A DNA stretch of 64,000 bases from Actinomycetota bacterium (lineage in GTDB: Bacteria; Actinomycetota; Acidimicrobiia; IMCC26256; PALSA-555). The notes below the pieces were generated by a model. The model was not told where the DNA came from and searched no databases. It worked only from the letters and a program-made list of their open reading frames with translations. Positions 34,389-45,448 of the stretch are shown one piece after another. The first letter of the stretch is position 1, and each line of letters starts with the position of its first letter. The stretch is taken from assembly GCA_016870355.1 (NCBI GenBank), contig VGBR01000004.1, positions 169,983-233,982 of the forward strand, in the 5' to 3' direction. The position numbers and the translations under genes were made by a program.

Positions 34389-35491
34389 CTGTTCGCGGTG
34401 CGGCCGGCCGCGACCGGGTCACCATCGACGTAGAACTGCTTCACCCACTTCCGGAACCGCACGATCGGGCCGTCATCGGGCGCCAGTGCGGGCGGGTCGA
34501 CCCAGATCTTGTGGTCGAAGATGACGACGTCTTCGTCCATCTGCTTGCGCAGATCGCGCACGAGCGCATCGCCGACGCGCTCGGTCTTGGCGCGCGCGTC
34601 ATCCGTGTCACCCAGCATCTCGAGCTTGTAGAGCTTGATCGACCGCGTCGTCTCCCAGTCGACTGGGGTGCTGAGGTTCACGAAGAGTACGGGTGTGATC
34701 CCAGAGAAGCGCGCCACCGCGAACCCAGGACCCCACGAGTCGGTGTCGATGCGCCCGGATTGCGGCCCGCGCGGTGTCGAGAAGTTCACCTTCGAGCGAA
34801 GTCGGGAGAGGTAGCCGTCGTATTCGAGGCTTTCGACCTCGGGCACGTCGGCTGCGCCGTGCACCGTGCGCAGGTGGATGTAGTCGGGACCGTTCTCAGC
34901 CATCTCCTGCCACGGGCACTGCACGTCCCACTCGCCGCGCAGGTAGGGCGTCCATCCTGGATCCGTCGCCTCGGGCAGCTCCGGGATCTCCCACAACGGC
35001 GCGTCGCCGCGCGGGTGGTACCAGAACATGATCAAGCCGTTGCGATCGATCGTGGGGTACGACCGAATCTTCGCCTTGCGGTTGGGTTCGTCCGCGTACG
35101 GGATTCGGACGTTGACCCCGTCACCGTCGTACTCCCACCAATGGAACGGGCAGACGATGTTGCACCCCTCGACTCGCCCGCCGTACCCGAGATGCGCGCC
35201 CATGTGCGCGCAGTACGCGTCCATGACGTGCGCGTGACCATCCTCGTCCCGCCAGATGACGAGGTCGCGTGCCAGCCAGTGCGCCGTGCGCACCTCACCG
35301 ATGGCGACATCCTCGGAGTACGCCGCGAAGTACCACGCGAACGGGAAGGCCCGGTAGTACGGGAACCGCTCGAGCGACGACATGGCGCTCGGTGCGGGTG
35401 CTCCCTGACGCGCCATGGCTTGCAGAGGCGTCTCGCCGTCGAACGTCCGGATGCGCGCCGAGAGTGCCGTCGAGAACCCGTCCTCGCTCAC
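34385..35491 (-). CDS. Rieske oxygenase, KshA-like
   Basis: 368 aa. The Rieske ligands are Cys94/His96 (CAHMGAHLGYG) and Cys114/His117 (CPFHWW), and the iron site is ENGPDYIHLRTVHG. The YCxHMGA and VCPxH spacing, and the N/E-x-x-D-x3-H-x4-H arrangement, are those of 3-ketosteroid 9-alpha-hydroxylase oxygenase (KshA) and its relatives. The start was placed at GTG 35491 because TACATT lies 6 nt upstream, the leaderless pattern seen throughout the window; an ATG at 35533 would overlap the divergent LLM start. No reductase (KshB) gene is adjacent. Confidence 0.87.
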   Translation of the reverse strand: MSEDGFSTALSARIRTFDGETPLQAMARQGAPAPSAMSSLERFPYYRAFPFAWYFAAYSEDVAIGEVRTAHWLARDLVIWRDEDGHAHVMDAYCAHMGAHLGYGGRVEGCNIVCPFHWWEYDGDGVNVRIPYADEPNRKAKIRSYPTIDRNGLIMFWYHPRGDAPLWEIPELPEATDPGWTPYLRGEWDVQCPWQEMAENGPDYIHLRTVHGAADVPEVESLEYDGYLSRLRSKVNFSTPRGPQSGRIDTDSWGPGFAVARFSGITPVLFVNLSTPVDWETTRSIKLYKLEMLGDTDDARAKTERVGDALVRDLRKQMDEDVVIFDHKIWVDPPALAPDDGPIVRFRKWVKQFYVDGDPVAAGRTANR

Positions 35492-35497
35492 ACCCGC

Positions 35498-35525
35498 AAT
35501 GTAGAGCGGGATCGGTCGGTAGCCT
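35498..35525. promoter_or_regulatory. Divergent leaderless promoters, KshA-like and LLM genes
   Basis: The minus-strand TACATT (35498-35503) is 6 nt before GTG 35491. The plus-strand TAGCCT (35520-35525) is 6 nt before ATG 35532. The whole divergent region is only 40 nt. Confidence 0.6.
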
Positions 35526-35531
35526 CCCGGC

Positions 35532-36557
35532 ATGGCGACTGACCTCAAGCTGGGACTGCAACTCGGGTACTGGACTGCGCAGCCGCGGCCAGCACGCGAG
35601 CTCGTGGAGCTGGCGACCACCGCTGAGGATGCAGGGTTCGACTCGGTGTGGACGGGCGAGTCCTGGAGCTCCGACGCGTTCTCGCCGCTCGCCGCGATCG
35701 CTGCGGCAACGTCGAAGGTGAAGCTGTGCACCGGCATCGCGCAGATCTCGGCGCGCACCCCTACAGCGATGGCAATGCACGCGATGACGCTGGACGGGTT
35801 GTCCGAAGGCCGAGCGTGCTTGGGCATCGGCGTGAGTGGTCCACAAGTCGTCGAAGGCTGGTACGGGCGGCCATTCTCCAAGCCGTTGGCTCGCACGCGC
35901 GAGTACGTACAGATCATCCGAGATGCGCTCGCGCGCAAAGCACCGGTCGCGGCACCGGGACCGCACTACCCGCTCCCCTACACCGGTGACGACACGATGG
36001 AACTCGGAAAGCCGCTGAAGATGATCACGCATCCGTTGCGCTCCGACGTGCCGATCTTCCTCGGCGCCGAAGGTCCGAAGAACGTCGCGCTCGCAGTCGA
36101 GATCGCCGACGGTTGGGTGCCGCTCTACTACTCGCCCGCTCGTCCCGAGGTGTACGAGCAGCAGCTGGCGAACGCACCATCGACCTTTGAGATCGCGGTC
36201 AATGTGCCGGTGAGCGTAAACGACGACGTCGCCGCCGCGCTCTGGCCGATCAAGGCTGCGCTCGGCTTCTACATCGGAGGCATGGGCGCGAAGACCAAGA
36301 ACTTCCACACCGAGCTGATGGCGCGTATGGGCTACGAGGAAGAGGCGTTCCACATCCAGGACCTCTTCTTCGAGGGCAAACGGGACGAGGCGATCGCGGC
36401 GGTGCCCGACGCGTTCGCCGACGAGATCTCACTCGTCGGTCCGAAAGAGAGGATCGCGGAGCGCATCGAGCCCTGGCGCACGACGCCCGTCACCACGCTC
36501 CTCGTCGGCGGCACCGACCCGGACACGATGCGCTTCCTCGCCGACCTCACCCGCTAA
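35532..36557 (+). CDS. LLM-class (F420-type) oxidoreductase
   Basis: 341 aa. Signature stretches are LQLGYWTAQPRPARELVELATTAEDAGFDSVWTGESW, TSKVKLCTGIAQISARTP, LDGLSEGRACLGIGVSGPQV and FLGAEGPKNVALAVEIADGW. This matches the F420-dependent LLM subgroup whose proteins end with a TLLVGG(T/S) strand. It precedes the FadD19-like ligase, but that gene has its own promoter and operator. The substrate is unknown. Confidence 0.9.
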   Translation: MATDLKLGLQLGYWTAQPRPARELVELATTAEDAGFDSVWTGESWSSDAFSPLAAIAAATSKVKLCTGIAQISARTPTAMAMHAMTLDGLSEGRACLGIGVSGPQVVEGWYGRPFSKPLARTREYVQIIRDALARKAPVAAPGPHYPLPYTGDDTMELGKPLKMITHPLRSDVPIFLGAEGPKNVALAVEIADGWVPLYYSPARPEVYEQQLANAPSTFEIAVNVPVSVNDDVAAALWPIKAALGFYIGGMGAKTKNFHTELMARMGYEEEAFHIQDLFFEGKRDEAIAAVPDAFADEISLVGPKERIAERIEPWRTTPVTTLLVGGTDPDTMRFLADLTR

Positions 36558-36572
36558 CGGGCCTCTTCGGGG

Positions 36573-36589
36573 TCTGACGGGTCGTCAGA
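36573..36589. promoter_or_regulatory. 7-3-7 palindromic operator, type CTGACG-N3-CGTCAG (copy 2)
   Basis: TCTGACG-GGT-CGTCAGA ends 8 nt before the -10 box of the FadD19-like gene. It is identical in its inner arms and its spacing to the site at 10315. Confidence 0.65.
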
Positions 36590-36597
36590 TCGTCACC

Positions 36598-36603
36598 TAG
36601 ATT
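36598..36603 (+). promoter_or_regulatory. -10 box of the FadD19-like gene
   Basis: TAGATT lies 9 nt before ATG 36613, with no Shine-Dalgarno sequence between. Confidence 0.6.
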
Positions 36604-36612
36604 CGCTACGCC

Positions 36613-38244
36613 ATGCCGTTCCCTGAGTACAACCTCGCTGACCTGTTCGAGCACGCGGCCGACAACTTCGGTGACCGCGAGTACCTCGTGTGCGAGGGCA
36701 AGCGGCGCACGTACGCCGAGATGGAGGAACGGGCGAACCGCCTCGCGCACCATCTCGCCGAGCACGGAATCGGGCCCGGCGACCACGTCGGCATCTACGC
36801 GTACAACTCGGTCGAGTGGGTCGAGACGCTCTGGGCAGTGTTCAAGCTCCGCGCCGTGTGGGTGAACATCAACTACCGCTACGTCGAGGAGGAGCTCTCC
36901 TATCTCTTCGACAACGCCGACCTGAAGGCTCTTGTGTACGCACGGGAGTTCGCTCCTCGCGTGCGCGGTGTGCTCCACCGGCTGCCGATGCTCACGCACT
37001 CCGTCGTGATGGAGGACGGCTCCGATGCCGACGTCACGGGTCTCGGCTCGGTCGGGTACGAGGCGGCGATGGCCGAGGGCTCCCCGGCGCGCGACTTCGG
37101 CCCTCGCTCCCCCGACGACCGCTACATCCTCTACACGGGCGGCACCACCGGCATGCCCAAGGGTGTCGTCTGGCGCCAAGAAGACGTGTTCTTCGCGCTC
37201 GGTGGCGGCATCGACCCGGTGACCAGTGACCGAGTCGAGAACCCGGGCACGCTCGTCGAGCAGGCGCTCGCCGGCGGGCCGCAGACGATTTTCCCGATCG
37301 CGCCGCTCATGCACGGCGCAACGCAGTGGGGCGTGATGAGCGGCGCGTTCCGTGGCAACAAGATCGTGCTGGTCGCCAAGTTCGAGCCGATGGACGTCTG
37401 GCGCTTCATGGCCCAAGAGAAGGTGAACTCACTCATGATCACCGGCGACGCGATGGCGCGCCCGTTGATCGACGCGTGCGTCGAGCCCGGCTTCGACGAC
37501 CTCGACCTCTCGGCTTGGTTCTCGCTCGGGAGCACCGCCGCGCTGTTCTCCCCTGCAGTGAAGGACGAGTTCCTCGAACGTTTCCCGAACGTCGTGCTTG
37601 CCGAAGCCGTCGGCGCGTCCGAAAGCGGCGCGAATGGTTACGCCATCGTGCAGAAGGGCGGCACCGCGATGAAGGGTGGGCCGACCATCAACGCAGTGCG
37701 CGACACGGTCGTGCTCGACGAGGAAATGAACGTCGTCGAGGCTGGCAGCGACGTCATCGGGAAGCTCGCGCGCAAAGGCAACGTCCCGCTCGAGTACTAC
37801 AAGGACCCCGAGAAGACCGCGGCGACGTTCGTGACCGCGCCGGACGGCACGCGCTACTCGATCCCTGGCGACTTCGCGACCGTCGAGGCCGACGGCAGCA
37901 TCACCGTGCTCGGGCGCGGCTCGGTGTCGATCAACTCTGGCGGCGAGAAGATCTACCCCGAAGAGGTCGAGGGTGCGGTGAAGGGCCACCCCGAGGTGTA
38001 CGACTGCACGGTGGTCGGGGTTGCCGACGAACGATGGGGCCAGCGCGTCGTCGCGGTCGTGAAGGCACGGGAAGGTGCCACCCCGACGCTCGAATCGATC
38101 CAGGAGCACTGCCGCACACTCATCGCGGGTTACAAGGTCCCGCGCGAGCTGCACCTCGTTGACACGTTCGTCCGCTCCCCGAGCGGCAAGCCCGACTATC
38201 GCTGGGCGGCCGATGTGGCGCGGCACACGAGCGTCAGCGAGTGA
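36613..38244 (+). CDS. fadD19: FadD19-like side-chain acyl-CoA synthetase
   Basis: A 543-aa adenylate-forming ligase. YTGGTTGMPKGVVWRQED, the GASESGANG stretch, LGRGSVSINSGGEKIYPEEVE and the terminal PSGKPDYRWA (catalytic Lys) closely follow what I recall of mycobacterial FadD19, which activates the C8/C5 side chain of sterols. The TGG in the phosphate loop, where most ligases have TSG, is shared with FadD19/FadD17. It has a leaderless start with the CTGACG operator upstream. A second, similar ligase is at 52388. Confidence 0.9.
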   Translation: MPFPEYNLADLFEHAADNFGDREYLVCEGKRRTYAEMEERANRLAHHLAEHGIGPGDHVGIYAYNSVEWVETLWAVFKLRAVWVNINYRYVEEELSYLFDNADLKALVYAREFAPRVRGVLHRLPMLTHSVVMEDGSDADVTGLGSVGYEAAMAEGSPARDFGPRSPDDRYILYTGGTTGMPKGVVWRQEDVFFALGGGIDPVTSDRVENPGTLVEQALAGGPQTIFPIAPLMHGATQWGVMSGAFRGNKIVLVAKFEPMDVWRFMAQEKVNSLMITGDAMARPLIDACVEPGFDDLDLSAWFSLGSTAALFSPAVKDEFLERFPNVVLAEAVGASESGANGYAIVQKGGTAMKGGPTINAVRDTVVLDEEMNVVEAGSDVIGKLARKGNVPLEYYKDPEKTAATFVTAPDGTRYSIPGDFATVEADGSITVLGRGSVSINSGGEKIYPEEVEGAVKGHPEVYDCTVVGVADERWGQRVVAVVKAREGATPTLESIQEHCRTLIAGYKVPRELHLVDTFVRSPSGKPDYRWAADVARHTSVSE

Positions 38245-38262
38245 GCTCGCCCACAAACGACC

Positions 38263-38285
38263 GCGGGCCGAGTATCCCGGCCCGC
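38263..38285 (+). repeat. Palindromic intergenic element, copy 4
   Basis: GCGGGCCGAG-TAT-CCCGGCCCGC, 10-3-10 with one mismatch, followed by AGAGAGTGAGCGAAGAGAG and the ATG of the next gene at 38305. Confidence 0.75.
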
Positions 38286-38304
38286 AGAGAGTGAGCGAAG
38301 AGAG

Positions 38305-39426
38305 ATGAAGACCAGAGCGACCGAGATGTTCGGGATCGATCTGCCGATCTTCGCGTTCAGTCACTGTCGTGACGTGGTCGCTGCGGTCAGCAAGGCGGGC
38401 GGCATAGGCGTACTCGGCGCGCTCGCGTTCACGCCGGAAGAGCTCGAGATGGAGCTCAAGTGGATCGACGACAACATCGACGGCAAGCCATACGGCGTCG
38501 ACGTCGTGATGCCCGCGAGCTACGCCGGCCAGGGTGGCGACCTCGATCCCGACCGGATGGCCGAGCAGCTCGCCGAGATGATCCCCCAGCAGCACAAGGA
38601 CTTCATCGAGAAGGTGCTGAAGGACCACGACGTGCCGCCGCTGCCGCCCGACGAGGACATCGGTTCGGGGTTGCTCGGGTGGACGCACGAAGGCGCGCGC
38701 CCACAAGTCGACATCTCGCTCGCACACCCGATCTCGCTGCTCGTCAACGCGCTCGGGCCTCCGCCCAAGGACATCGTCGACGAAGCGCATGAGCACGGCG
38801 TGAAGGTCGCGGCGCTCATCGGGTCGGTGCAGCAAGCCGAGCGCCAGGTGAACCAGGGCGTCGACATGATCATGGCGCAGGGCTATGAAGCCGGCGGTCA
38901 CACCGGTGAAGTGGGTGTGATGGTGCTCGTGCCCGAAGTGGTCGACGCGGTCGGCGACAGCGTGCCCGTGCTCGCCGCAGGTGGAGTGGGTAGCGGTCGG
39001 CAGATGGCGGCGTCCATGGCACTGGGCGCCGAGGGTGTCTGGACCGGCTCGATCTGGCTCACGACGGCCGAGAGCGGCACACAACCGATGGTGATGGAGA
39101 AGTTGCTCGCCGCGAACTCACGCGACACGATCCGTTCCCGCGTGATCAGCGGCAAGCCGGCTCGTCAGCTGCGCACGGCGTGGACCGAAGCATGGGAAGG
39201 TCCCGACTCGCCGGGCTACCTCCCGATGCCGCTCCAGTACATGGCGACGTCCGAAGCGCAGCGCCGCATCTCACGCGCTGGCAACCGTGAGCTCACGGGC
39301 ATGCCGGTCGGTCAGATCGTCGGTCGCATGAACAGCGTGCGCCCGGTGCGTGACGTCGTGTTCGACCTCATCGAGGAGTTCGTCGAGGTCACCGAGCGTC
39401 TCGACACACTGCGCGAGTCGGACTGA
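38305..39426 (+). CDS. Nitronate monooxygenase (2-nitropropane dioxygenase) family flavoprotein
   Basis: A 373-aa FMN TIM-barrel enzyme. It has the N-terminal LPIFAFSH and GGIGVLGALAFTPEEL stretches, the catalytic-His/phosphate motif EAGGHTGE, and the FMN-phosphate loop AAGGVGSGRQMAASMALGAEGVWTGS. Family members oxidise nitronates, but many actinobacterial ones are of unproven function and resemble enoyl reductases (FabK). It is coupled to the ligase upstream through the palindromic element. Confidence 0.88.
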   Translation: MKTRATEMFGIDLPIFAFSHCRDVVAAVSKAGGIGVLGALAFTPEELEMELKWIDDNIDGKPYGVDVVMPASYAGQGGDLDPDRMAEQLAEMIPQQHKDFIEKVLKDHDVPPLPPDEDIGSGLLGWTHEGARPQVDISLAHPISLLVNALGPPPKDIVDEAHEHGVKVAALIGSVQQAERQVNQGVDMIMAQGYEAGGHTGEVGVMVLVPEVVDAVGDSVPVLAAGGVGSGRQMAASMALGAEGVWTGSIWLTTAESGTQPMVMEKLLAANSRDTIRSRVISGKPARQLRTAWTEAWEGPDSPGYLPMPLQYMATSEAQRRISRAGNRELTGMPVGQIVGRMNSVRPVRDVVFDLIEEFVEVTERLDTLRESD

Positions 39427-39435
39427 CGCTCGAGC

Positions 39436-40152
39436 ATGCCCGCCGTCTTCGTACACGGAGTGCCCGACACGGCTGAGCTCTGGGATGGGGTGCTCGCCGA
39501 GGTCGGTCGGGACGACGCGGTCGCCGTGCGACTTCCGGGGTTCGGCGCACCGATCCCCGATGGCTTCTCATGCACGAAGGAGGAGTACGCGGGCTGGCTT
39601 GCCGATCAGCTTCGTGCGCTCGGCGAGCCGGTCGATCTGGTCAGTCACGACTGGGGCGCGCTGATCGCGCAACGCGTCGCGACAACGACCCCCAACCTCG
39701 TGCGCACCTACATGCTCGCCGACTCCGGCGCCGTCGGCCCCTTCAAGTGGCACGAGCTCGCGCAGCAGTGGCAGACGCCAGAGATCGGTGAGCAAGTGAT
39801 GGAGATGATGACGCCCGACCTCGTCGAGCCAGTGATGCGCGACAACGGCCACCCCGACCCGGCCACCTGCGCCGCGCACGTCGACGACACGATGAAGCAG
39901 TCGATCCTGCTTCTGTACCGCTCCGCCGTCGACGTAGGAGCCGAGTGGGACCCGGGCGAACAAGACATCGACCGACCTGGCCTGATCCTCTGGGGTCGCG
40001 ACGACCCGTTCGCAAAGGCCGAGCGCGGCGAGGCGGTGGCGGCGCGACTCAAGGCCAGCTTGCAGCTGATCGATGGCGGGCACTGGGCGATCTTCGAGCA
40101 CCCCGCCGAGACGGCACGACTGCTCACCGAGCACTGGGCATCCGCCGCCTGA
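39436..40152 (+). CDS. Alpha/beta hydrolase with Asp nucleophile (epoxide hydrolase/dehalogenase type)
   Basis: 238 aa. The nucleophile elbow is SHDWGA with Asp72 in place of Ser, as in epoxide hydrolases and haloalkane dehalogenases. The oxyanion motif is HGVP, the acid is in LWGRDDPF and the His in DGGHWAIFEHP. It is slightly short (the cap domain is reduced). It starts 9 nt after the monooxygenase stop, so it is in the same operon. Opening of an epoxide or a carbon-halogen bond is possible; a C-C hydrolase is less likely with Asp. Confidence 0.85.
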   Translation: MPAVFVHGVPDTAELWDGVLAEVGRDDAVAVRLPGFGAPIPDGFSCTKEEYAGWLADQLRALGEPVDLVSHDWGALIAQRVATTTPNLVRTYMLADSGAVGPFKWHELAQQWQTPEIGEQVMEMMTPDLVEPVMRDNGHPDPATCAAHVDDTMKQSILLLYRSAVDVGAEWDPGEQDIDRPGLILWGRDDPFAKAERGEAVAARLKASLQLIDGGHWAIFEHPAETARLLTEHWASAA

Positions 40153-40208
40153 TCAGCCATCTGATGCGGCGTCGGACGCCCTGACACTGCGCCGGCCGCA
40201 GCGCTCAC

Positions 40209-40214
40209 TACCCT
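40209..40214 (+). promoter_or_regulatory. -10 box of the Thr/Pro-rich anchored protein
   Basis: TACCCT lies 7 nt before GTG 40222. The palindromic GGCGTCGGACGCC (40168-40180) lies about 30 nt further upstream. Confidence 0.5.
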
Positions 40215-40221
40215 TGATGCT

Positions 40222-41016
40222 GTGCCAATGACCCAGCAGCAGCGGGCCTTCGCCATCTTCGGCGGCGTGTTCGGTGGTGGGCTCCTCTTCACCTTCCTGC
40301 TGGTGTCGCTGTTGAGCGGCGGTGACGACAACGACAAGAAGATCGCGGTCGGGCCGAACCAGCCGAGCACCACCAGCTCGACGTTGACACCCACGACGTT
40401 GCCACCGACCACGTTGCCGCCCACGACGCTTCCGCCACCGCCCGGAACGATCGGCACATCACCACCGGCGACCGTCACGCCCGGCACGGTGGTCGTGGTC
40501 CCCACCACGAGTCCGCCCGGGCCGACCACGACCACGACTGCCCCACCAACCGTTGCGGAGCAGCTCGAAACGATCCTCGAGGAGACGCTGCTCTTCGGCG
40601 GTGAACCGCCTCCACCCGACACGCCACCTCGCGTGCGGGTCACGTACAACGAGGATGACTTCATCCGAGTGACCTGGGACCTCGACGCCACGCTCACCGA
40701 GGAAGAGCAGAAGTACCAGGCTCGGGAAGAAGCGGCCGCGATCCTCGCCGCGATCAAGGCCTTCGACGGCGACAACGACGAACGCGTCGTCCTGCGCGCG
40801 AACCTCCCCGACCCTGACGACCCGGGCGAGACGATCCGTGTCGTGCGCCTGGTCTACGAGCGGGCTTCGCTCGACGCGATCGACTTCTCGACGTTCGACC
40901 CGTTGACCGTGTTCGACGTGCCACCGGCCGACGACGCGGACATCGACGGCTCACTCAAGCCGGCACCGCCGCCGACCACGTCGACGTCGAGCAGCACCAC
41001 CACCACGACCACCTGA
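40222..41016 (+). CDS. Membrane-anchored protein with Thr/Pro-rich linker, unknown function
   Basis: 264 aa. There is one N-terminal transmembrane helix (residues 12-34, FAIFGG to LLVSLLSGG), then a Thr/Pro-rich extracytoplasmic linker (about 48-110, with repeated TTLPP units) and a globular part of about 110 residues (EEEQKYQAREEAAAILAAI is a helix). The C-terminus is another Ser/Thr run (TTSTSSSTTTTTT). The linker suggests a surface-exposed domain reaching through the cell wall, possibly O-glycosylated. The start may be GTG 40222 or ATG 40228. The domain was not recognised. Confidence 0.82.
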   Translation: MPMTQQQRAFAIFGGVFGGGLLFTFLLVSLLSGGDDNDKKIAVGPNQPSTTSSTLTPTTLPPTTLPPTTLPPPPGTIGTSPPATVTPGTVVVVPTTSPPGPTTTTTAPPTVAEQLETILEETLLFGGEPPPPDTPPRVRVTYNEDDFIRVTWDLDATLTEEEQKYQAREEAAAILAAIKAFDGDNDERVVLRANLPDPDDPGETIRVVRLVYERASLDAIDFSTFDPLTVFDVPPADDADIDGSLKPAPPPTTSTSSSTTTTTT

Positions 41017-41127
41017 GCGACCGGACGACGGCTCGGTCCTGGTCGCCTACGACCCGGACATCGATCGCACGCCAGCAGCAACCGCGGCCGCCGCGCGACC
41101 CAGCACTGCCGGCGGACCGGTTGTGGC

Positions 41128-41153
41128 GCGGCGGGTCCTGTGGGACCCGCCGC
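41128..41153. terminator. Bidirectional hairpin between convergent genes
   Basis: An 11-bp perfect stem, GCGGCGGGTCC, with a 4-nt loop and its complement, 3 nt before the thiolase stop. The rest of the 41017-41156 gap shows nothing. Confidence 0.75.
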
Positions 41154-41156
41154 CCG

Positions 41157-43137
<1,981 letters not shown>

Positions 43138-43138
<1 letters not shown>

Positions 43139-44280
43139 TGGCGGGGCCGCTCGCCGGGGTGAAGGTCGTCGAGCTCGTCGGCCTCGGACCAGGACCGCTC
43201 TGCGGGATGATCCTCGCCGACCTCGGCGCCGAGGTGCTACGCGTCGACCGCGCTGACGTCGCCCGGTCGACGGATCACTCCCGGCCGGCAACGAATGCGA
43301 TGCACCGTTCCAAGCGCGCGATCGGCATCGACCTGAAGTCCAAGGAGGGCGTCGCCACGTTTCTCCGCATCACCGACACCTCCGACGCGTTGATCGATGT
43401 GTTCCGACCGGGTGTCGCCGAACGGCTCGGCATCGGACCCGGTGTGGCGTGCGCACGCAACCCTCGTCTCGTATACGGCCGGCTGACCGGTTGGGGCCAG
43501 GACGGTCCGTTGGCTGATGCCGCCGGTCACGACATCGACTACATCGCGGTTGCGGGCGCGCTCGAGCCGCTTGGCCGCGCCGGGCAGCCTCCGACACCGC
43601 CGATCAACGTGCTCGGCGACTTCGCCGGTGGCGGCATGCTGCTCGCCCTGGGCATCGCCGCCGCGCTGTTCGAGCGCGAGCACAGCGGCACCGGCCAAGT
43701 GATCGACGCTGCGATGGTGGACGGCGCCGCGCTCATGCTCACGCCGTTCTACGCCGCGCGAGCGTCCGGGTTCTGGGGTGAGCGCGGCACGAACCTCCTC
43801 GACACCGGTTCGCCGTTCTACGAGGTGTACGAGTGCGCGGACGGCAAGTGGCTCGCGGTCGGCGCGATCGAACCGCAGTTCTACGCAGCATTGCTCGACG
43901 TGCTGGAGCTCGACGCGAGCACACTCCCCGACCGCGACGACCCCGCGAGCTGGGCTCCGCTCAAGGAGCGCTTCGCCGGCATCTTCAAGACCCGCAGCCG
44001 CGAGGAGTGGTGTGCGCTCGCAGATGGTCGTGACGCGTGCATCGCGCCGGTGCTCACCCCGGTCGAGGCGCCCGAGCATCCTCACAATCAGGCGCGCCGA
44101 ACGTTCCTCGACGTGGGCGGCGTGCCCCAGCCAGCACCGGCACCTCGCTTCTCTCGCTCGGCGGCTGCCTCACCGACCCCGCCGCAGCATCCCGGTGCTG
44201 GGACTGCAGCAACGTTGGCGGACTGGGGCATCGGGCCCGACGAGGTGGCGAAGCTCATCGAGTCCGGTGTAGTGGTCTAG
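43138..44280 (+). CDS. mcr: Alpha-methylacyl-CoA racemase (AMACR/Mcr, CoA-transferase III family)
   Basis: 380 aa. The racemase pair is His131 in AGHDIDYIA and Asp161 in VLGDFAGGGM; both sit 5 residues beyond His126 and Asp156 of the M. tuberculosis Mcr. A conserved acidic stretch follows in FYEVYECADG. The enzyme inverts the 2-methyl centre of branched acyl-CoA, a step needed in sterol and pristanate side-chain degradation. The start at 43138 shares one base with the thioesterase stop. This is one of the strongest markers of branched-chain or sterol catabolism in the window. Confidence 0.92.
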
Positions 44281-44282
44281 CC

Positions 44283-45404
44283 ATGCCGGTCCCTGCGCAA
44301 CGAGATCTGGAAGCCACCCGCGGCATCCTCGCGAGCTGGCTCGCCACCAAGATCGCTGGCGCGAGCGACATCGAGGTCGGCCCGATCGGTGGACCGGCGT
44401 CCACCGGCTTCTCGAACGAGACCCTGATCTTCGACGCAACGTGGACCGCCGACGGCGCGCCGCACACCGAGTCCCTCGTCGTGCGCCCTGAGCCGGTGCA
44501 TCACACCGTCTTCATGGAGCAGGACTTCGAATCGCAGTACCGCGTGCTCACGGGACTGGGCGAGCAGACCAACGTGCCGGTACCGCCGATCAAGTGGTAC
44601 GAGACCGACACCAGCATCCTCGGCTCGCGCTTTTTCGTCATGGGGAAGATGGATGGCCGCGCGCCCGGGGACGCTCCGCCGTACACGATGAGCGGTTGGC
44701 TCCTCGACGAGTCGTCACCCGCGCAACGCCGCACGTTGGTGGGAAACGGCCTTGCCGCGATGGCGTCGATCCACGACGTCGACTGGAAAGGCCTCGGCTT
44801 CGACTTCCTCGACAAGCCGCAGTACGGCGCGACCGGCTTCGAGCAGCAGCTCCGCTACTACGAGGCGTCGTACGAGTGGGCTGCTCGAGAGCAGCCCGCC
44901 CCTCCGATCGCGGCGGCCGCGCTCGACTGGGTGCGAGCCAACGCTCCGGCTTCGGATCCTGAGGTCGGCCTCTGTTGGGGCGACGCCCGCATCAACAACA
45001 TCCTGTTCGGGCCGGATCACGACGTGGTCGCCGTCCTCGACTGGGAGATGGTCACGCTCGCTGACCCGATGATGGATCTCGGCTGGTGGCTCTTCCTCGA
45101 CCGGCACTTCCACGAGGGCATGCCCGCGCCGCGCATGGAGGGGTTCCCGACCCGCGAGGAGATGGTGGCGCACTACGAGAAGGTCCGCGGCGTGACCGCC
45201 CGCGACCTCGACTTCTACGAGGTGTTCGGCGGGTTCCGGTTCGCGGTGATCATGATGCGGATCGCCCACCTGCTCGTCGAGTTCGAGCTCCTGCCGCCAG
45301 ACAACGACGTCGCGACGAACAACGCCGTCACGCGCGTGCTCGCCGACATGCTCGGCCTCGAGCAACCCGGTCCGGGCTTGTCGAACTACGCCGGCGCGCA
45401 ATGA
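44283..45404 (+). CDS. Aminoglycoside-phosphotransferase-fold kinase-like protein (ACAD10/11 type)
   Basis: A 373-aa protein-kinase-like fold. It has the glycine-rich start GGPASTGFSNETLIFD, the catalytic loop CWGDARINNILF (Asp and Asn kept, the usual His of HGD replaced by Trp) and the metal-binding stretch VLDWEMVTLADPMMDLGWW. This resembles the phosphotransferase domain of ACAD10/ACAD11, which phosphorylates 4-hydroxyacyl-CoA before dehydrogenation. It follows the racemase by 2 nt. Phosphorylation of a hydroxyacyl-CoA intermediate is plausible; that role is inference. Confidence 0.88.
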   Translation: MPVPAQRDLEATRGILASWLATKIAGASDIEVGPIGGPASTGFSNETLIFDATWTADGAPHTESLVVRPEPVHHTVFMEQDFESQYRVLTGLGEQTNVPVPPIKWYETDTSILGSRFFVMGKMDGRAPGDAPPYTMSGWLLDESSPAQRRTLVGNGLAAMASIHDVDWKGLGFDFLDKPQYGATGFEQQLRYYEASYEWAAREQPAPPIAAAALDWVRANAPASDPEVGLCWGDARINNILFGPDHDVVAVLDWEMVTLADPMMDLGWWLFLDRHFHEGMPAPRMEGFPTREEMVAHYEKVRGVTARDLDFYEVFGGFRFAVIMMRIAHLLVEFELLPPDNDVATNNAVTRVLADMLGLEQPGPGLSNYAGAQ

Positions 45405-45435
45405 TGCGAGTGTGAACTCGCCGCGCGGCGCCCGG

Positions 45436-45441
45436 TAATCT
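45436..45441 (+). promoter_or_regulatory. -10 box of the desulforedoxin-like gene pair
   Basis: TAATCT lies 7 nt before ATG 45449 with no Shine-Dalgarno sequence, indicating a leaderless transcript. Confidence 0.55.
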
Positions 45442-45448
45442 GCCCGTC

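Noticed and set aside
35491..35938. Longer N-terminus for the KshA-like Rieske oxygenase
   Set aside because: The extension is antisense to the LLM gene start, whose protein motifs are intact; GTG 35491 has a -10 box at the right distance.
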